Shown here piece after piece: positions 1-8,126 of a stretch of DNA of 64,000 nt. A model generated the notes under the pieces. It made no database searches and was not told the origin of the DNA. It worked only from the letters and a program-made list of their open reading frames with translations. Where the stretch lies: positions 147,061 through 211,060 of the forward strand of contig NZ_BSTR01000007.1 of the NCBI RefSeq assembly GCF_030269645.1. The letters run 5' to 3'. Position 1 is the stretch's first letter; every line of letters starts with the position of its first letter. The position numbers were made by a program, and so were the translations under genes. The DNA comes from Actinokineospora sp. NBRC 105648 (GTDB lineage Bacteria > Actinomycetota > Actinomycetes > Mycobacteriales > Pseudonocardiaceae).

Positions 1-249
1 CACGATGCACTCGTCGCCCGGGCCGATCTCCAGCGCGCGCAGCGCGAACTCGAGCGCGTCGGTGCCGTTGCCGACGCCGATGCAGTGCGCCGCACCGGAG
101 AACTCGGCGTACTCCGCCTCGAAGGCGGCCACCTGCGGGCCGCCGACGAAGGCGGTCTTGGCGAGCACCTGGGACCAGCCCGCGGCCACCTCCTCCGCCA
201 CGGCGGCGTGCTGCGCGGCCAGGTCGACCAGGGGGATGGGGCCGGTCAT
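1..249 (-). CDS. DegT/DnrJ/EryC1/StrS aminotransferase, N-terminal part (3' end outside window)
   Basis: The first 83 residues of a PLP-dependent sugar aminotransferase are visible, starting MTGPIPLVDL and containing the family's GVGNGTDAL cofactor-phosphate-binding segment; the catalytic lysine lies beyond the window. Such enzymes aminate keto-sugar nucleotides, for example 3-keto or 4-keto sugars for polysaccharides. The ATG at 249 overlaps the stop of the acyltransferase upstream (ATGA), so it is translationally coupled as the last visible gene of the polysaccharide operon. The opening PLVDL resembles WbpE/WlbC-type 3-aminotransferases, but that substrate is inference. Confidence 0.88.
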   Translation of the reverse strand, partial: MTGPIPLVDLAAQHAAVAEEVAAGWSQVLAKTAFVGGPQVAAFEAEYAEFSGAAHCIGVGNGTDALEFALRALEIGPGDECIV

Positions 250-920
250 GCGGTCTCCTCGCGAGGCTTCGGGCACGGTGCCCGGTCGATGAGTTGCTTG
301 GCGGGCACGCCTGCCCAGGTCTGGCCGTCCGGGATGTCGGACAGCACGACAGCCCCCATGCCGATCACGGCACGGGCGCCGACGCGGACACCCTGGCGAA
401 CGAGCGAACCCGCTCCCAGGTACGCCGACTCGGCCACGGTCACCGCGCCCGCGAGCGCGGCCCGCCCGGCGCAGGTCACGAAGTCGCCGACGACGTCGTC
501 GTGGGTGAACAGCACGTGCGGCATGGCCAGCACGTGCGCGCCGACCCGCTGCGGCGCGGTGATCACCGCCCCGGCGAGCAGCACGGTGCCCTCGCCGAGC
601 TCGGTCCCGGCGGCCACCGAGGCCATCGGGTGGACCAGCGTGGCGTAGCGCTCGGCGGGCAGGTTGAGCCTGCGGACCACCTTGGCCCGCCCGTCCGGGC
701 GGCCGGGGGAGGCGACGCAGACCAGCACGAGCGCGTCCTCGTGCTGGTGGACCAGCTCGGCCGGGCCGAGCACCTGCAGACCGTCCAGGGTGACCCCGTG
801 CCGAACGGGGTCGTCGTCGAGCAGGCCGAGCGGGGTGAACTGGTCCGGCAGCGCGCGGGCGGCCGCCAGCACCTCCCTGGCCAGGCCACCGGCGCCGACC
901 AAGAGCAACGGGCGAGTCAC
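246..920 (-). CDS. NeuD/PglD-family sugar O/N-acyltransferase
   Basis: A 224-residue protein. The N-terminus has a Rossmann-like PglD_N domain (LLLVGAGGLAREVL, residues 5-18) and the C-terminal half is a left-handed beta-helix of hexapeptide repeats with the typical ending GVPAKQL. NeuD/PglD enzymes transfer acetyl or other acyl groups from acyl-CoA to an amino or hydroxyl group of a nucleotide sugar. The GTG start at 920 overlaps the stop of the asparagine-synthase gene (GTGA) and its own stop overlaps the next aminotransferase, so it probably acylates an amino sugar made within this operon. Acceptor position is unknown. Confidence 0.85.
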   Translation of the reverse strand: MTRPLLLVGAGGLAREVLAAARALPDQFTPLGLLDDDPVRHGVTLDGLQVLGPAELVHQHEDALVLVCVASPGRPDGRAKVVRRLNLPAERYATLVHPMASVAAGTELGEGTVLLAGAVITAPQRVGAHVLAMPHVLFTHDDVVGDFVTCAGRAALAGAVTVAESAYLGAGSLVRQGVRVGARAVIGMGAVVLSDIPDGQTWAGVPAKQLIDRAPCPKPREETA

Positions 921-2767
921 GTGCGCACCCACGCCGATCGGGACAGCTCGCGGTGCCAGACCTCGAGCGAGAGCAGCGTCCACAGCCGGGGCTGCTCGTT
1001 GCGGGTGCCCGCGTCGTGCTCGGTGAGCAGCTTGCGGACCGCCGCCGGGTCCAGCGCGCCGCCGACGAACGACGACGGGCCGGTGAGCAGGTCGTTGGCC
1101 ATCTCGCGCAGGCCGTCGCGGAACCAGGCGTCCAGCGGCACCTTGAAGCCGGACTTGGCGCGGTCGACGACCTCGCCGGGCAGGTGCCTGCGCGCGACCT
1201 CCTTGATAACCCACTTGGTCACCCCGCCGCGCACCTTGACCGAGCTGGGCAGCGAGAACGCCAGCTCCACCAGCCGGTGGTCGAGGAACGGCGGCCGCAG
1301 CTCCAGCGAGGCGGCCATCGACATCCGGTCGCCGCGCTCGAGCAGGTTGTCGGCGAGCCAGGCGTGCGAGTCGGCGTAGAGCATCCGGCTCAGCGCGTCG
1401 CCGCGGCCGCGCTCGTACGGCGCGATCGCGCTGCGCACGGCGGGACCGCCGAGCAGCCCGTCGCGCTCGCGCTCGGTGAACGGGGCGAACCAGCCGCGCA
1501 TCCGCTCCGCGGAGCTGCCCTCGCCCATCGCCCGGACCGCCACGCCCAGCCGCGCACGCGAGGCGGGCAGCGCGCGCTCGATGCGGGGCAGGATCCGGCC
1601 GCGCACCGCGCCCGGGACCAGCCCGGCCCAGCGGGTGGCGGCGGCGAAGCGGTACTTGGGGTAGCCGCCGAAGAGCTCGTCGCTGCCCTCGCCGGAGAGC
1701 ACGACCTTGACCTCGCGGCGGGCCAGCTCGGCCAGCTTGAACACCGCCACGTCGGCGGGCTCGGACAGCGGCGCGTCCCGGTGCCAGCTCAGCTGCGCCC
1801 AGTTCTCCTTGAAGTCCTCGGCGGTGACGATCACCTCGTGGTGCTCGCTGCCGACGATGCCCGCCACCTTGCGCGCCCAGTTCAGCTCGTCGACCCGGGG
1901 GTCGCCGAAGCCGGCGGCGAAGGTGTGCAGGCCGGTACCGCCCTTGGCCTTGGCGGCCAGCGCGGAGATCAGGCTGGAGTCGATGCCGCCGGAGAGGTAG
2001 GCGCCCACCGGCACGTCGGCGACCAGCGCGTCGGCGATCGAGGCGTCGAGCGCGTCGGCCACCATCCGCACGGCCTCCTCCGGGGCCACCTCGCGGTGGT
2101 TCTCCTGGGGGATCTGCCAGTACGCGCGCAGCCGGACCTGGCCGTCGCGGCCCAGGGTGAGCCGGTGGCCCTGCGGCACCTTCCGCACGCCCTCGATCAG
2201 GGTGTACGGCGCGGGCACCGACCGGTGCGCGAGGTAGTCGTGCAGGCTGGCCCGGTCGACCTGGCGGTCGCCGATGGCCGGGAACAGCGCCTTGATCTCC
2301 GAGGCGAAGGCGAACACCTCGTTGTCGAGGTAGTAGTACAGCGGCAGGATGCCGAGCCGGTCGCGCACCAGGTGCAGCTCACCGGTGTCGGCGTCGTCGA
2401 GCGCGTAGGCGAACTGCCCGCGCAGCTTGTCCACCCCGTCGACGCCGTACTTCTCGTACACCGCCAGCAGCGTCTCGGTGTCGCCGCCGGTGCGGTACGG
2501 GTAGTCCACGTGCGAGCGCAGCTGCCGGTAGTTGAGGATCTCGCCGTTGAACGCGATCGTCTTGCGGCCGTCGTGGCTGCGCATCGGCTGCTGCGAGGCG
2601 CCCAGGTCGATGATCGAGAGCCGGGTGTGCGCGAAGCCGGTGCTCCCGTCGATCCAGGTCCCGGCGTCGTCCGGGCCCCGGTGGTGCAACCGCCTGGCCA
2701 TCTCGACGAGCACGGCCGGGTCGACCGGCGCCCCGTCGAGCCTGCGCACTCCCGCGATTCCGCACAT
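917..2767 (-). CDS. Asparagine synthase (glutamine-hydrolysing)-like amidotransferase
   Basis: A 616-residue protein of normal AsnB length. It starts MCGIAG, so Cys2 is the glutaminase nucleophile of an Ntn-type GATase II domain (about 1-200). The synthetase domain carries the pyrophosphate loop SGGIDSS at residues 259-265. The family uses glutamine and ATP to amidate a carboxylate. Sitting inside a sugar-nucleotide operon between a glycosyltransferase and an acyltransferase, it more likely amidates a uronic acid residue (as proposed for WbpS-type proteins) than serves housekeeping asparagine synthesis; this is inference. The gene starts 2 nt after the upstream stop, and its end overlaps the next start by GTGA. 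Confidence 0.9.
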   Translation of the reverse strand: MCGIAGVRRLDGAPVDPAVLVEMARRLHHRGPDDAGTWIDGSTGFAHTRLSIIDLGASQQPMRSHDGRKTIAFNGEILNYRQLRSHVDYPYRTGGDTETLLAVYEKYGVDGVDKLRGQFAYALDDADTGELHLVRDRLGILPLYYYLDNEVFAFASEIKALFPAIGDRQVDRASLHDYLAHRSVPAPYTLIEGVRKVPQGHRLTLGRDGQVRLRAYWQIPQENHREVAPEEAVRMVADALDASIADALVADVPVGAYLSGGIDSSLISALAAKAKGGTGLHTFAAGFGDPRVDELNWARKVAGIVGSEHHEVIVTAEDFKENWAQLSWHRDAPLSEPADVAVFKLAELARREVKVVLSGEGSDELFGGYPKYRFAAATRWAGLVPGAVRGRILPRIERALPASRARLGVAVRAMGEGSSAERMRGWFAPFTERERDGLLGGPAVRSAIAPYERGRGDALSRMLYADSHAWLADNLLERGDRMSMAASLELRPPFLDHRLVELAFSLPSSVKVRGGVTKWVIKEVARRHLPGEVVDRAKSGFKVPLDAWFRDGLREMANDLLTGPSSFVGGALDPAAVRKLLTEHDAGTRNEQPRLWTLLSLEVWHRELSRSAWVRT

Positions 2768-2769
2768 GA

Positions 2770-4854
2770 CTAGCGCTGCCCTTCGGCGAGGTCCATCAGC
2801 TGCCGTGCCCGAGAATCCCACGACGCGGGCAGGACCGACTCCCGGCGTCCCTCGACAGTGGACAACCCGCCGTCCTCCAGGGTCGCCCGGACCGCCTCGA
2901 CGAACCCGTCCTGGCCCTTGGCGACCCGGATCAGGTCGGCGTAGCGGCGCACCTCGGGGAAGTCGGTGCTGACCACCGGCAGGCCCAGGGCGAGGTACTC
3001 CTTCATCTTGATCGGGTTCGCGTGCTTGATCCAGTCGTTGTCCAGCCACGGCATGATCGCCACGTCGAAGCCGGTGCCGTAGCCCGGGATCTCGGCGTAC
3101 GGGCGGAAGTCCAGCCAGTGCACGTTCGGGTACTTGGCGAAGCGGTCCATCGACAGCGTCGCGTCGCCGATGAGCACCAGGGACGCCTGCGGGAACTCCT
3201 GCGCCAACCGCTCCAGCAGGTCGAAGTCGACCAGGTAGTCGTCCAGGCTGCCGAAGAACCCGATCCGCGGGCCGGGGATGCGCGCGATGTCGGCGGGCAG
3301 GTCGGCGCGGCGGCGGAAGTGCTGCAGGTCGACACCGTGGTCGAGGAAGTAGGCCCGCTCGCCGGTGGCGGCGGACTCCTCCTCCTGGAGCTGGCGGCTG
3401 ACGTAGAGCACGTGGTCGGAGCCCTCGAGCAGCTTGTTCTCCAGGGCCGCGATGGTGCCCTGGTCGGCCTCGGGGAACGCCGAGTGCCGGTCGGACCGGT
3501 TGAACACCAGACCGCGGCGGCGCATCGGCTCGACCACGTCCCACGCGGTGGGGATGGTGGCGACCACGACCGGGTTGCGCATCCGCAGCGCGGCGCAGAC
3601 CACCCGCACCTGGGCGCGGACCAGTGCCGCCCCGAGCGCGCGCACGCGGGCGCTGCCGTAGAAGGGCAGCGGCAGCGGGGTCATCACGTAGTAGCCGGGC
3701 ACGTCCGGCAGCGGGCGGCGCACCAGCTTGGCCACGCTGCCCGCCTTGCGAGCGATCCGGCGCAGGAACTGGGTGCTCTTGCCCGGTGTGGGCATCCGCA
3801 GCCCGATGCTGTTGACCAGCAGCACCTTGCGGTGCTCGGCCACCCGGCGCATCAGCTGGAAGTCCGAGTGCGCCTGGTTGTGGTACCACCAGTCCTGCGC
3901 GGAGAAGCACACGTAGGGCGGCAGGTCCTTGCCCGCCTGGCGGTCCGGGGTGGACAGCGGCTCCGGCCACCGGCGCTGGCGCAGCAGGCCGCGCACGGCG
4001 GCCCGGTGGATGGTCTTGTTCCCACCGCGCAGCGCGCGCGGCAGGCTGTTGAGCAGCGTGGCCAGCCACATCGCGGCGGCGGCCGGACGGCCGTGGCGCT
4101 CGCGGTGCAGCCGGACCTTGTTGGTCACCAGCAGCGACCACAGCCGCGGCGAGGTGCCCGACTCGCCACCGAGGTGCACCGCCTGCGCGGCGGGCTCGTA
4201 GTACGTGGCGAAGCCCTTGGCCCCCGCCCGCAGCATGAACTCGGTCTCCTCGGAGTAGAGCAGGTAGCGCTCCTCCACCGGGCCGAGCTCGTCGACGCAC
4301 TCCCGGGTGACCAGCCACGCGGCGCCGGTCGCCCAGTCGACCACGCCCGCGCGCTCGTAGGCGCTGGGCTTGGTGACGTTCTCGCCCAGCGGACCGAACC
4401 GGCCCGCCCGGGTGCCGCCGAGCACGGCCTCGCCCAGGGTGCGCAGCACCGTCGGCGTGCGGCGCAGCGAGTGCTGCACCCGACCGTCCGCCTCGGTCAG
4501 CTTCGGGACGACCACGCCGACACCGGGCCGCACGGCCGCGCGCAGCTTGGCCACCGCGCCCGGCGCGAGCCGGATGTCGGCGTTGAGCACCAGCACGTCG
4601 CAACCCTGGGCGTGCGCGAAGCCGGTGTTGACCCCGGCCGCGAAGCCGTCGTTGCCCGCCCGGTGCACGACCTTGACCTCGGCGTCGGTCGCCGCGACCA
4701 CCTCGGCGGTGCCGTCGGTGGAGGCGTTGTCGACCACGATGACCCTGGCCTCGCCCGCGCCGCGCAGGGCGGCGGGCAGGGCGCGCAGGCAGTCGGCGAT
4801 GATCTCGGCGCTGTTGTAGGTCACGACCACGACCGCGACCGGGCGGGCGGTCAC
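2770..4854 (-). CDS. Two-domain glycosyltransferase (GT2 + GT4/GT1-like fusion)
   Basis: A 694-residue protein with two glycosyltransferase domains. Residues about 5-270 are a GT-A, GT2-type domain (VVVVTYNS near the start, the acidic motif LNADIRL, and an EET-FMLRAG segment). Residues about 320-690 form a GT-B type domain with the C-terminal signature GLPVVSTDFPEV. No membrane segment is evident, so it is probably cytoplasmic or peripheral, adding two consecutive sugars to a lipid-linked intermediate. The GTG start at 4854 overlaps the upstream stop (GTGA). There is no frameshift or stop between the domains, so the fusion looks genuine. Donor sugars cannot be read from sequence. Confidence 0.85.
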   Translation of the reverse strand: MTARPVAVVVVTYNSAEIIADCLRALPAALRGAGEARVIVVDNASTDGTAEVVAATDAEVKVVHRAGNDGFAAGVNTGFAHAQGCDVLVLNADIRLAPGAVAKLRAAVRPGVGVVVPKLTEADGRVQHSLRRTPTVLRTLGEAVLGGTRAGRFGPLGENVTKPSAYERAGVVDWATGAAWLVTRECVDELGPVEERYLLYSEETEFMLRAGAKGFATYYEPAAQAVHLGGESGTSPRLWSLLVTNKVRLHRERHGRPAAAAMWLATLLNSLPRALRGGNKTIHRAAVRGLLRQRRWPEPLSTPDRQAGKDLPPYVCFSAQDWWYHNQAHSDFQLMRRVAEHRKVLLVNSIGLRMPTPGKSTQFLRRIARKAGSVAKLVRRPLPDVPGYYVMTPLPLPFYGSARVRALGAALVRAQVRVVCAALRMRNPVVVATIPTAWDVVEPMRRRGLVFNRSDRHSAFPEADQGTIAALENKLLEGSDHVLYVSRQLQEEESAATGERAYFLDHGVDLQHFRRRADLPADIARIPGPRIGFFGSLDDYLVDFDLLERLAQEFPQASLVLIGDATLSMDRFAKYPNVHWLDFRPYAEIPGYGTGFDVAIMPWLDNDWIKHANPIKMKEYLALGLPVVSTDFPEVRRYADLIRVAKGQDGFVEAVRATLEDGGLSTVEGRRESVLPASWDSRARQLMDLAEGQR

Positions 4855-5978
4855 GAGGCCACCAGGGTCAGCGCCCGGGCCAGCGAGGCGACGATGTGCT
4901 CCTGGTCGGCGTCGGTGATCTCGTGGTGCAGCGGCAGGATCAGCGACCGCCGGGCCAGCTCCTCGGTGCCGGGCAGCGCCGCGTGCGGGTGCCCGTCGTA
5001 GGCGGGCTCCAGGTGCGCGGCCATGATCCCCCGGCGGGCGGAGATCCCGTCCTGGGCCAGGCTGGAGAGCACGTCCACCAGCGGCGGCGCGCCCTCGGGC
5101 AGCGCGACCCAGAAGGACTGGTAGTTGGTGGTCGCGTAGGCCGGGTCCGCCACCGCGCGCAGGCCCAGCGGGGCCAGCAGCTCGTGGTAGCGGGCGGCCA
5201 GCGCCCGGCGCTGCTCGACGATGCCGTCGAGGCGGCCGAGCTGCACCAGGCCCATGGCGGCCTGGATGTCGGTCATCCGGTAGTTGAACGCGGTCTCCAC
5301 ATAGGACTCGACGACCGCGCCGCCCGCCGCGTGCCGGTCCGCGGCCGACATGCTCATGCCGTGCTCGCGCAGCCTGCGCAGGCGCTTGGCCCACTCGGCG
5401 TCGTCAGTGGTGATCATGCCGCCCTCACCGGTGGTGAGCAGCTTGCGCGGGTGGAACGACCACGCGGCCAGCAGCGCGCCGGTGCCGACAGACTTGCCGT
5501 ACAGGGTGGACCCGGCGGCGCACGCGGCGTCCTCGACCACCGGGATGTCGCCCGCGACGACGCGGATCGCGTCGACGTCGGCGGGCACGCCACCCTGGTG
5601 CACCAGCAGCACGGCCTTGGTGTCCGGGGTGATCGCGGCCGCGACGGTCGCCGCGGTCAGGTTGCCGGTCAGCGGGTCGATGTCGGCGAACACCGGGTTG
5701 GCGCCGCAGTAGCGCACGGCGTTGGCGGTCGCGATGAACGACAGCGACGGCACCACCACGTCGTCACCGGGCTGGACACCCAGCAGGTGCAGGCACAGGT
5801 GCAGCGCGGTGGTGCAGTTGGACACCGCGATGCCGTGCTCGGCGCCGACCCGGGCGGCGAACGCCTGCTCGAAGGCGGCGACCCGCGGGCCCTGGGCCAC
5901 CCAGCCGGAGCGCACGGCCTCGGCGACCGCCTGCGCCTCCTCCTCGCCGAGCAGCGGCTTCATCACCGGGATGGCCAT
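4851..5978 (-). CDS. DegT/DnrJ/EryC1/StrS-family PLP-dependent sugar aminotransferase
   Basis: A complete 375-residue aminotransferase. It has the SNCTTALHL phosphate-binding loop, the VEDAACAAGS motif (Asp contacting the PLP pyridine nitrogen), and the PLP lysine in HPRKLLTTGEGG. The family converts keto-sugar nucleotides to amino sugars using glutamate. This is the second such gene in the operon, so the polysaccharide may contain two amino sugars or one diamino sugar. The ATG at 5978 shares one base with the upstream stop (TGATG) and its own stop overlaps the next GTG, both signs of coupled translation. Substrate regiochemistry is not determined. Confidence 0.9.
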   Translation of the reverse strand: MAIPVMKPLLGEEEAQAVAEAVRSGWVAQGPRVAAFEQAFAARVGAEHGIAVSNCTTALHLCLHLLGVQPGDDVVVPSLSFIATANAVRYCGANPVFADIDPLTGNLTAATVAAAITPDTKAVLLVHQGGVPADVDAIRVVAGDIPVVEDAACAAGSTLYGKSVGTGALLAAWSFHPRKLLTTGEGGMITTDDAEWAKRLRRLREHGMSMSAADRHAAGGAVVESYVETAFNYRMTDIQAAMGLVQLGRLDGIVEQRRALAARYHELLAPLGLRAVADPAYATTNYQSFWVALPEGAPPLVDVLSSLAQDGISARRGIMAAHLEPAYDGHPHAALPGTEELARRSLILPLHHEITDADQEHIVASLARALTLVAS

Positions 5979-6958
5979 CAGAGGTTGCCCTTCTCCGCGC
6001 GCCACCACTCGACCAGGCCGCGCAGGCCGTCGTCGAGCTTGATCTCCGGGCGCCAGCCCAGCTCGCGCTCGGCGGCGCTGATGTCGGCCAGCCGCCGGGT
6101 CACGCCGTTGACCTTGCGCTCCGGACCGTGCTCGACGCCCAGGTCGGAGTCCATCGCGGCGAGCAGGGCCTCGGCCAGGCCGAGCAGGCTGGTCTCCGAG
6201 GCGCTGGCGATGTTGTAGACGGTGTCGGTCACGTCCGCGCGGGCGGCGAGCAGGTTCGCCCTGGCGATGTCGTGCACGTGCACGAAGTCCATCGTCTGCG
6301 CGCCGTCGCCGAAGATCAGCGGCCGCTCGCCGTTGACGATGCGCTCCATCCAGCGGATCAGCACCTCGGTGTAGAGGCCGTGCACGTCCATCCGCGGGCC
6401 GTAGACGTTGAAGTAGCGCAGCGCCACGTAGTCCAGGCCGGTCATCGCCTTGAAGCTGCGCAGCATGCCCTCGTTGAACGCCTTGGCGGCGCCGTAGAAG
6501 GTGTCGTTGTTGTACGGGTGGTGCCGCTCGTCGGTCGGGAACGTCTCGGCCAGCCCGTAGACCGAGGCCGACGAGGAGGCGATGACCTTCTTGACGCCGT
6601 GCTCGGCGGCCGCCTCGATGATGGTGAAGGTGCCGTCGACCAGGCTCTCCAGCGCCAGCCGGGGCTCCTCGGCGCACTGGGTGATCCGGATCGCGGCGAG
6701 GTGGAACACCAGGTCGCGGCCCTTGGTCAGCTCGCCGACCACGGCCCGGTCGTTGATGTCGCCGTCGACGACCACGAGCCGGTCACCGGCCGCGGCGCCC
6801 GCGTCGGCCAGGTTCTCCCGGCGGCCGCGGACGAAGTTGTCCAGCACGGTCACCTCGGCGGCACCGGCGGCGATGAGCTGGTCCACCACGGACGACCCGA
6901 TGGTGCCCGCACCACCGGTGACCAGGATCCGCTGACCCTCGATCGGCTGCGCGCTCAT
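5978..6958 (-). CDS. NAD-dependent epimerase/dehydratase (extended SDR, UDP-glucose 4-epimerase-like)
   Basis: A 326-residue extended short-chain dehydrogenase. The NAD-binding GxxGxxG is GGAGTIG near residue 15, and the catalytic YxxxK is YGAAK. The family epimerises or dehydrates nucleotide sugars through a transient keto intermediate; overall similarity is to UDP-GlcNAc 4-epimerase/GalE-like members. It is coupled by ATGA to the dehydrogenase gene upstream and by TGATG to the aminotransferase downstream. It could supply either the epimerised sugar or, if it acts as a dehydratase, a keto sugar for the aminotransferases. Confidence 0.88.
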   Translation of the reverse strand: MSAQPIEGQRILVTGGAGTIGSSVVDQLIAAGAAEVTVLDNFVRGRRENLADAGAAAGDRLVVVDGDINDRAVVGELTKGRDLVFHLAAIRITQCAEEPRLALESLVDGTFTIIEAAAEHGVKKVIASSSASVYGLAETFPTDERHHPYNNDTFYGAAKAFNEGMLRSFKAMTGLDYVALRYFNVYGPRMDVHGLYTEVLIRWMERIVNGERPLIFGDGAQTMDFVHVHDIARANLLAARADVTDTVYNIASASETSLLGLAEALLAAMDSDLGVEHGPERKVNGVTRRLADISAAERELGWRPEIKLDDGLRGLVEWWRAEKGNL

Positions 6959-8034
6959 GCGTTGACACCTTCCCGGACCTGGCCGTTGGACAGCTCGGCG
7001 CCCAGCACCGGCAGGAAGGCCCCGCCCTGGGCGAGGCTCGCGGACGCGGCCTCGAGGATGGAGAGCACCTGCAGGCCGGAGCGGCCGTCGGTGAGCGGGG
7101 GGCGGCTCTCGGTGATCGACGAGTGGAACTCGGCCATCACCGCGCGCAGCGCCTCCTTCTCCGGCAGCGCGGGGGCGACCATGTCGCCGGTGCGGTAGGA
7201 GATCATCGTCTGGGCGCGCTTCTCGGCGCCGATGTCGGCGGCCTCGGTGCGGTCGACGCCGCGGTCGTAGATCCCGATCCGCTGCGCGGGGTTCAGGTCG
7301 TCCCAGACCACCGTGCGCTGCGAGCCGCCGATGATCATCGTGCGGACCTTGGTCGGGGAGAGCCAGTTCACGTGCACGTGCGCCATCGCGCCGCCGGTCA
7401 GCTCGATCGTCAGGTGCGCCACGCACGCGCGGCCCGCGCCGATCGGGTCCGACCCGTGCGCGGCTACGGCCAGCGGCTGCACGCCCTCGGGCAGGATCGA
7501 CAGGAAGATCGACAGGTCGTGCGGGGCCAGGTCCCAGAGCACGTCGACGTCGGGCTGGACCAGACCGAGGTTGATCCGCACCGAGTCCAGGTACTGCACC
7601 GAGCCGATGCCGCCGCCGCGCAGCAGGTCGCGCAGGTAGGCGACCGCGGGGGTGTAGCAGTAGGTGTGGTCGAGCATCAGCGTGAGACCGCGCTTGTCGG
7701 CGGCCTCCACCAGCTGGCGGCCCTCGGCGTAGGTGGCCGCGAGCGGCTTCTCCACCAGGACGTGCTTGCCCGCCTCGAGGGCGGCCATGGCCACCGGCAG
7801 GTGCGTCGCCGCCGGGGTGGCGATCGCGACGGCGTCGACCGACGGGTCGGCGAGGACCTCGTCGAGCGAGTCGGACACCGCGACCGTCGAGTACTCACCG
7901 AGGACGCGCTTGGCGCGGTCGGCGTCGAGGTCGCAGAGGTAACGCAACCGCAGGCCCGGAGTGGCCTGGGCGTTGCGCACCAGGTTCGGCCCCCAGTAAC
8001 CCGCGCCGATCACGGCTAGCCCGATGGTTCCCAC
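6955..8034 (-). CDS. Gfo/Idh/MocA-family oxidoreductase (WlbA/WbpB-like sugar dehydrogenase)
   Basis: A 359-residue protein with an N-terminal Rossmann fold (AVIGAGYWGPNLVRN) and the family's conserved EKP motif (HVLVEKPLA). Members oxidise or reduce sugar rings with NAD(P); WlbA/WbpB members oxidise C3 of UDP-GlcNAc uronate, which then feeds a DegT transaminase and an acetyltransferase. The same trio is present here, so synthesis of a 2,3-diacetamido-type uronate is plausible but unproven. The GTG start is preceded by AAGGGG at a normal spacing. A hairpin separates it from the phosphotransferase gene upstream. Confidence 0.86.
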   Translation of the reverse strand: MGTIGLAVIGAGYWGPNLVRNAQATPGLRLRYLCDLDADRAKRVLGEYSTVAVSDSLDEVLADPSVDAVAIATPAATHLPVAMAALEAGKHVLVEKPLAATYAEGRQLVEAADKRGLTLMLDHTYCYTPAVAYLRDLLRGGGIGSVQYLDSVRINLGLVQPDVDVLWDLAPHDLSIFLSILPEGVQPLAVAAHGSDPIGAGRACVAHLTIELTGGAMAHVHVNWLSPTKVRTMIIGGSQRTVVWDDLNPAQRIGIYDRGVDRTEAADIGAEKRAQTMISYRTGDMVAPALPEKEALRAVMAEFHSSITESRPPLTDGRSGLQVLSILEAASASLAQGGAFLPVLGAELSNGQVREGVNA

Positions 8035-8071
8035 GCTGAATCCCCTTCATTGCCTTGTGCTTGGTGCCCAG

Positions 8072-8099
8072 CCCACACCGGCCCCTGCGCCGGTGTGGG
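8072..8099 (-). terminator. Perfect 11-bp hairpin between phosphotransferase and sugar operon
   Basis: Arms 8072-8082 and 8089-8099 are perfectly complementary (CCCACACCGGC) around a 6-nt loop, in the 92-bp gap between two minus-strand genes. There is no T run, as is common for actinobacterial terminators. It may reduce read-through into the downstream operon or act as an mRNA processing site. Confidence 0.6.
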
Positions 8100-8126
8100 T
8101 GGTTCGAATGGACGTGCCGGGTGCGA

